A DNA stretch of 5,147 nucleotides, taken from contig JAEYXO010000004.1 of the NCBI GenBank assembly GCA_023431245.1, positions 1-5,147 of the forward strand, given 5' to 3'. Of the stretch, positions 4,975 through 5,147 are shown in pieces. This DNA is from Pseudomonadota bacterium (GTDB lineage: Bacteria > Pseudomonadota > Gammaproteobacteria > Burkholderiales > SG8-41). The position numbers and the translations under genes are program-made. Below the pieces are notes generated by a model. The model saw nothing but the letters and a program-made list of their open reading frames with translations, was not told the DNA's origin and made no database searches. The first letter of the stretch is position 1; every line of letters starts with the position of its first letter.

Positions 4975-5147
4975 ATGTCCATGACACTGAAAATCCCGTT
5001 CCGCCAGCAGCAGTTCGATGCCCGCGAGGAGGCGATCCTCGATGCCGTCAACCGCCTGCTGTCCGACAAGGGTTATGACCTGATGACCATGGAGGATGTC
5101 GCCGCCGAAGTCGGCGTCGCCAAGGGCAGCCTCTACAAGCATTTTTC
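4975..5147 (+). CDS. TetR-family transcriptional regulator, N-terminal part
   Basis: The open frame runs off the window end, giving 57 residues of a TetR/AcrR-type regulator. It shows the standard DNA-binding domain: helix 1 (AREEAILDAVNRLLSDKGYD, about 16-35), then the helix-turn-helix MTMEDVAAEVGVAKGSLYKHF (37-57), with the typical VAKGSLYKHF recognition helix. TetR proteins are dimeric repressors released by a small ligand; the ligand-binding domain is beyond the window. The start may be ATG 4975 or ATG 4981, two codons later in the same frame; neither has a strong Shine-Dalgarno. The gene is divergent from the fasciclin gene with a 140-bp shared regulatory region, so autoregulation is likely and control of the fasciclin gene possible. 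Confidence 0.92.
   Translation, partial: MSMTLKIPFRQQQFDAREEAILDAVNRLLSDKGYDLMTMEDVAAEVGVAKGSLYKHF

Noticed and set aside
4948..5142. Minus-strand frame opposite the tetR start
   Set aside because: The + strand encodes an unmistakable TetR helix-turn-helix; the minus frame has no motif.

Overview
The window is GC-rich, densely packed chromosomal DNA. It looks like a proteobacterium, probably Beta- or Gammaproteobacteria. That guess rests on codon use, the MazG-like/M32 peptidase pair and a yybP-ykoY leader on a UPF0016 gene; the genus cannot be read from this stretch. I recognise six complete genes and one truncated gene, plus one clear riboswitch and one clear intrinsic terminator. No rRNA, tRNA, CRISPR array or transposase was seen.

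Left part (1-2012, + strand): a short leader with a tandem direct repeat at the window edge, then a two-gene unit with abutting reading frames. The first gene encodes a MazG-like nucleotide pyrophosphohydrolase. The second encodes an M32 (Taq-type) zinc metallocarboxypeptidase with all the family motifs.

Middle part (2023-4178, - strand): a UPF0016/TMEM165-GDT1 manganese exporter gene (mneA type) converges on the peptidase gene, with 10 bp between the stop codons. It starts at TTG, behind a Shine-Dalgarno and a well-conserved yybP-ykoY manganese riboswitch, and a plausible sigma70 promoter ends right at the aptamer. This makes a self-contained Mn homeostasis module in which excess Mn should switch on Mn export. 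Upstream of it on the same strand lie a renalase-like FAD oxidoreductase gene and a DUF393 (DCC-type thiol-disulfide oxidoreductase) gene that overlap by 13 nt, a translationally coupled redox pair.

Right part (4284-5147): a secreted single-domain fasciclin (FAS1) protein on the - strand has its own strong intrinsic terminator, which separates it from the redox pair. It is divergent from a TetR-family regulator cut off by the window end. The roughly 140 bp AT-rich space between them carries several TGAC/GTCA half-sites, a good -10 box and a possible ECF-type promoter, so the TetR protein probably controls itself and perhaps the fasciclin gene.

Most of the window is recognisable housekeeping or stress physiology. 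The most informative parts are the Mn riboswitch with a possible mutually exclusive helix in its expression platform, the regulatory region between the fasciclin and tetR genes, and the possibility that the redox pair and the fasciclin gene belong to an oxidative or light stress locus.
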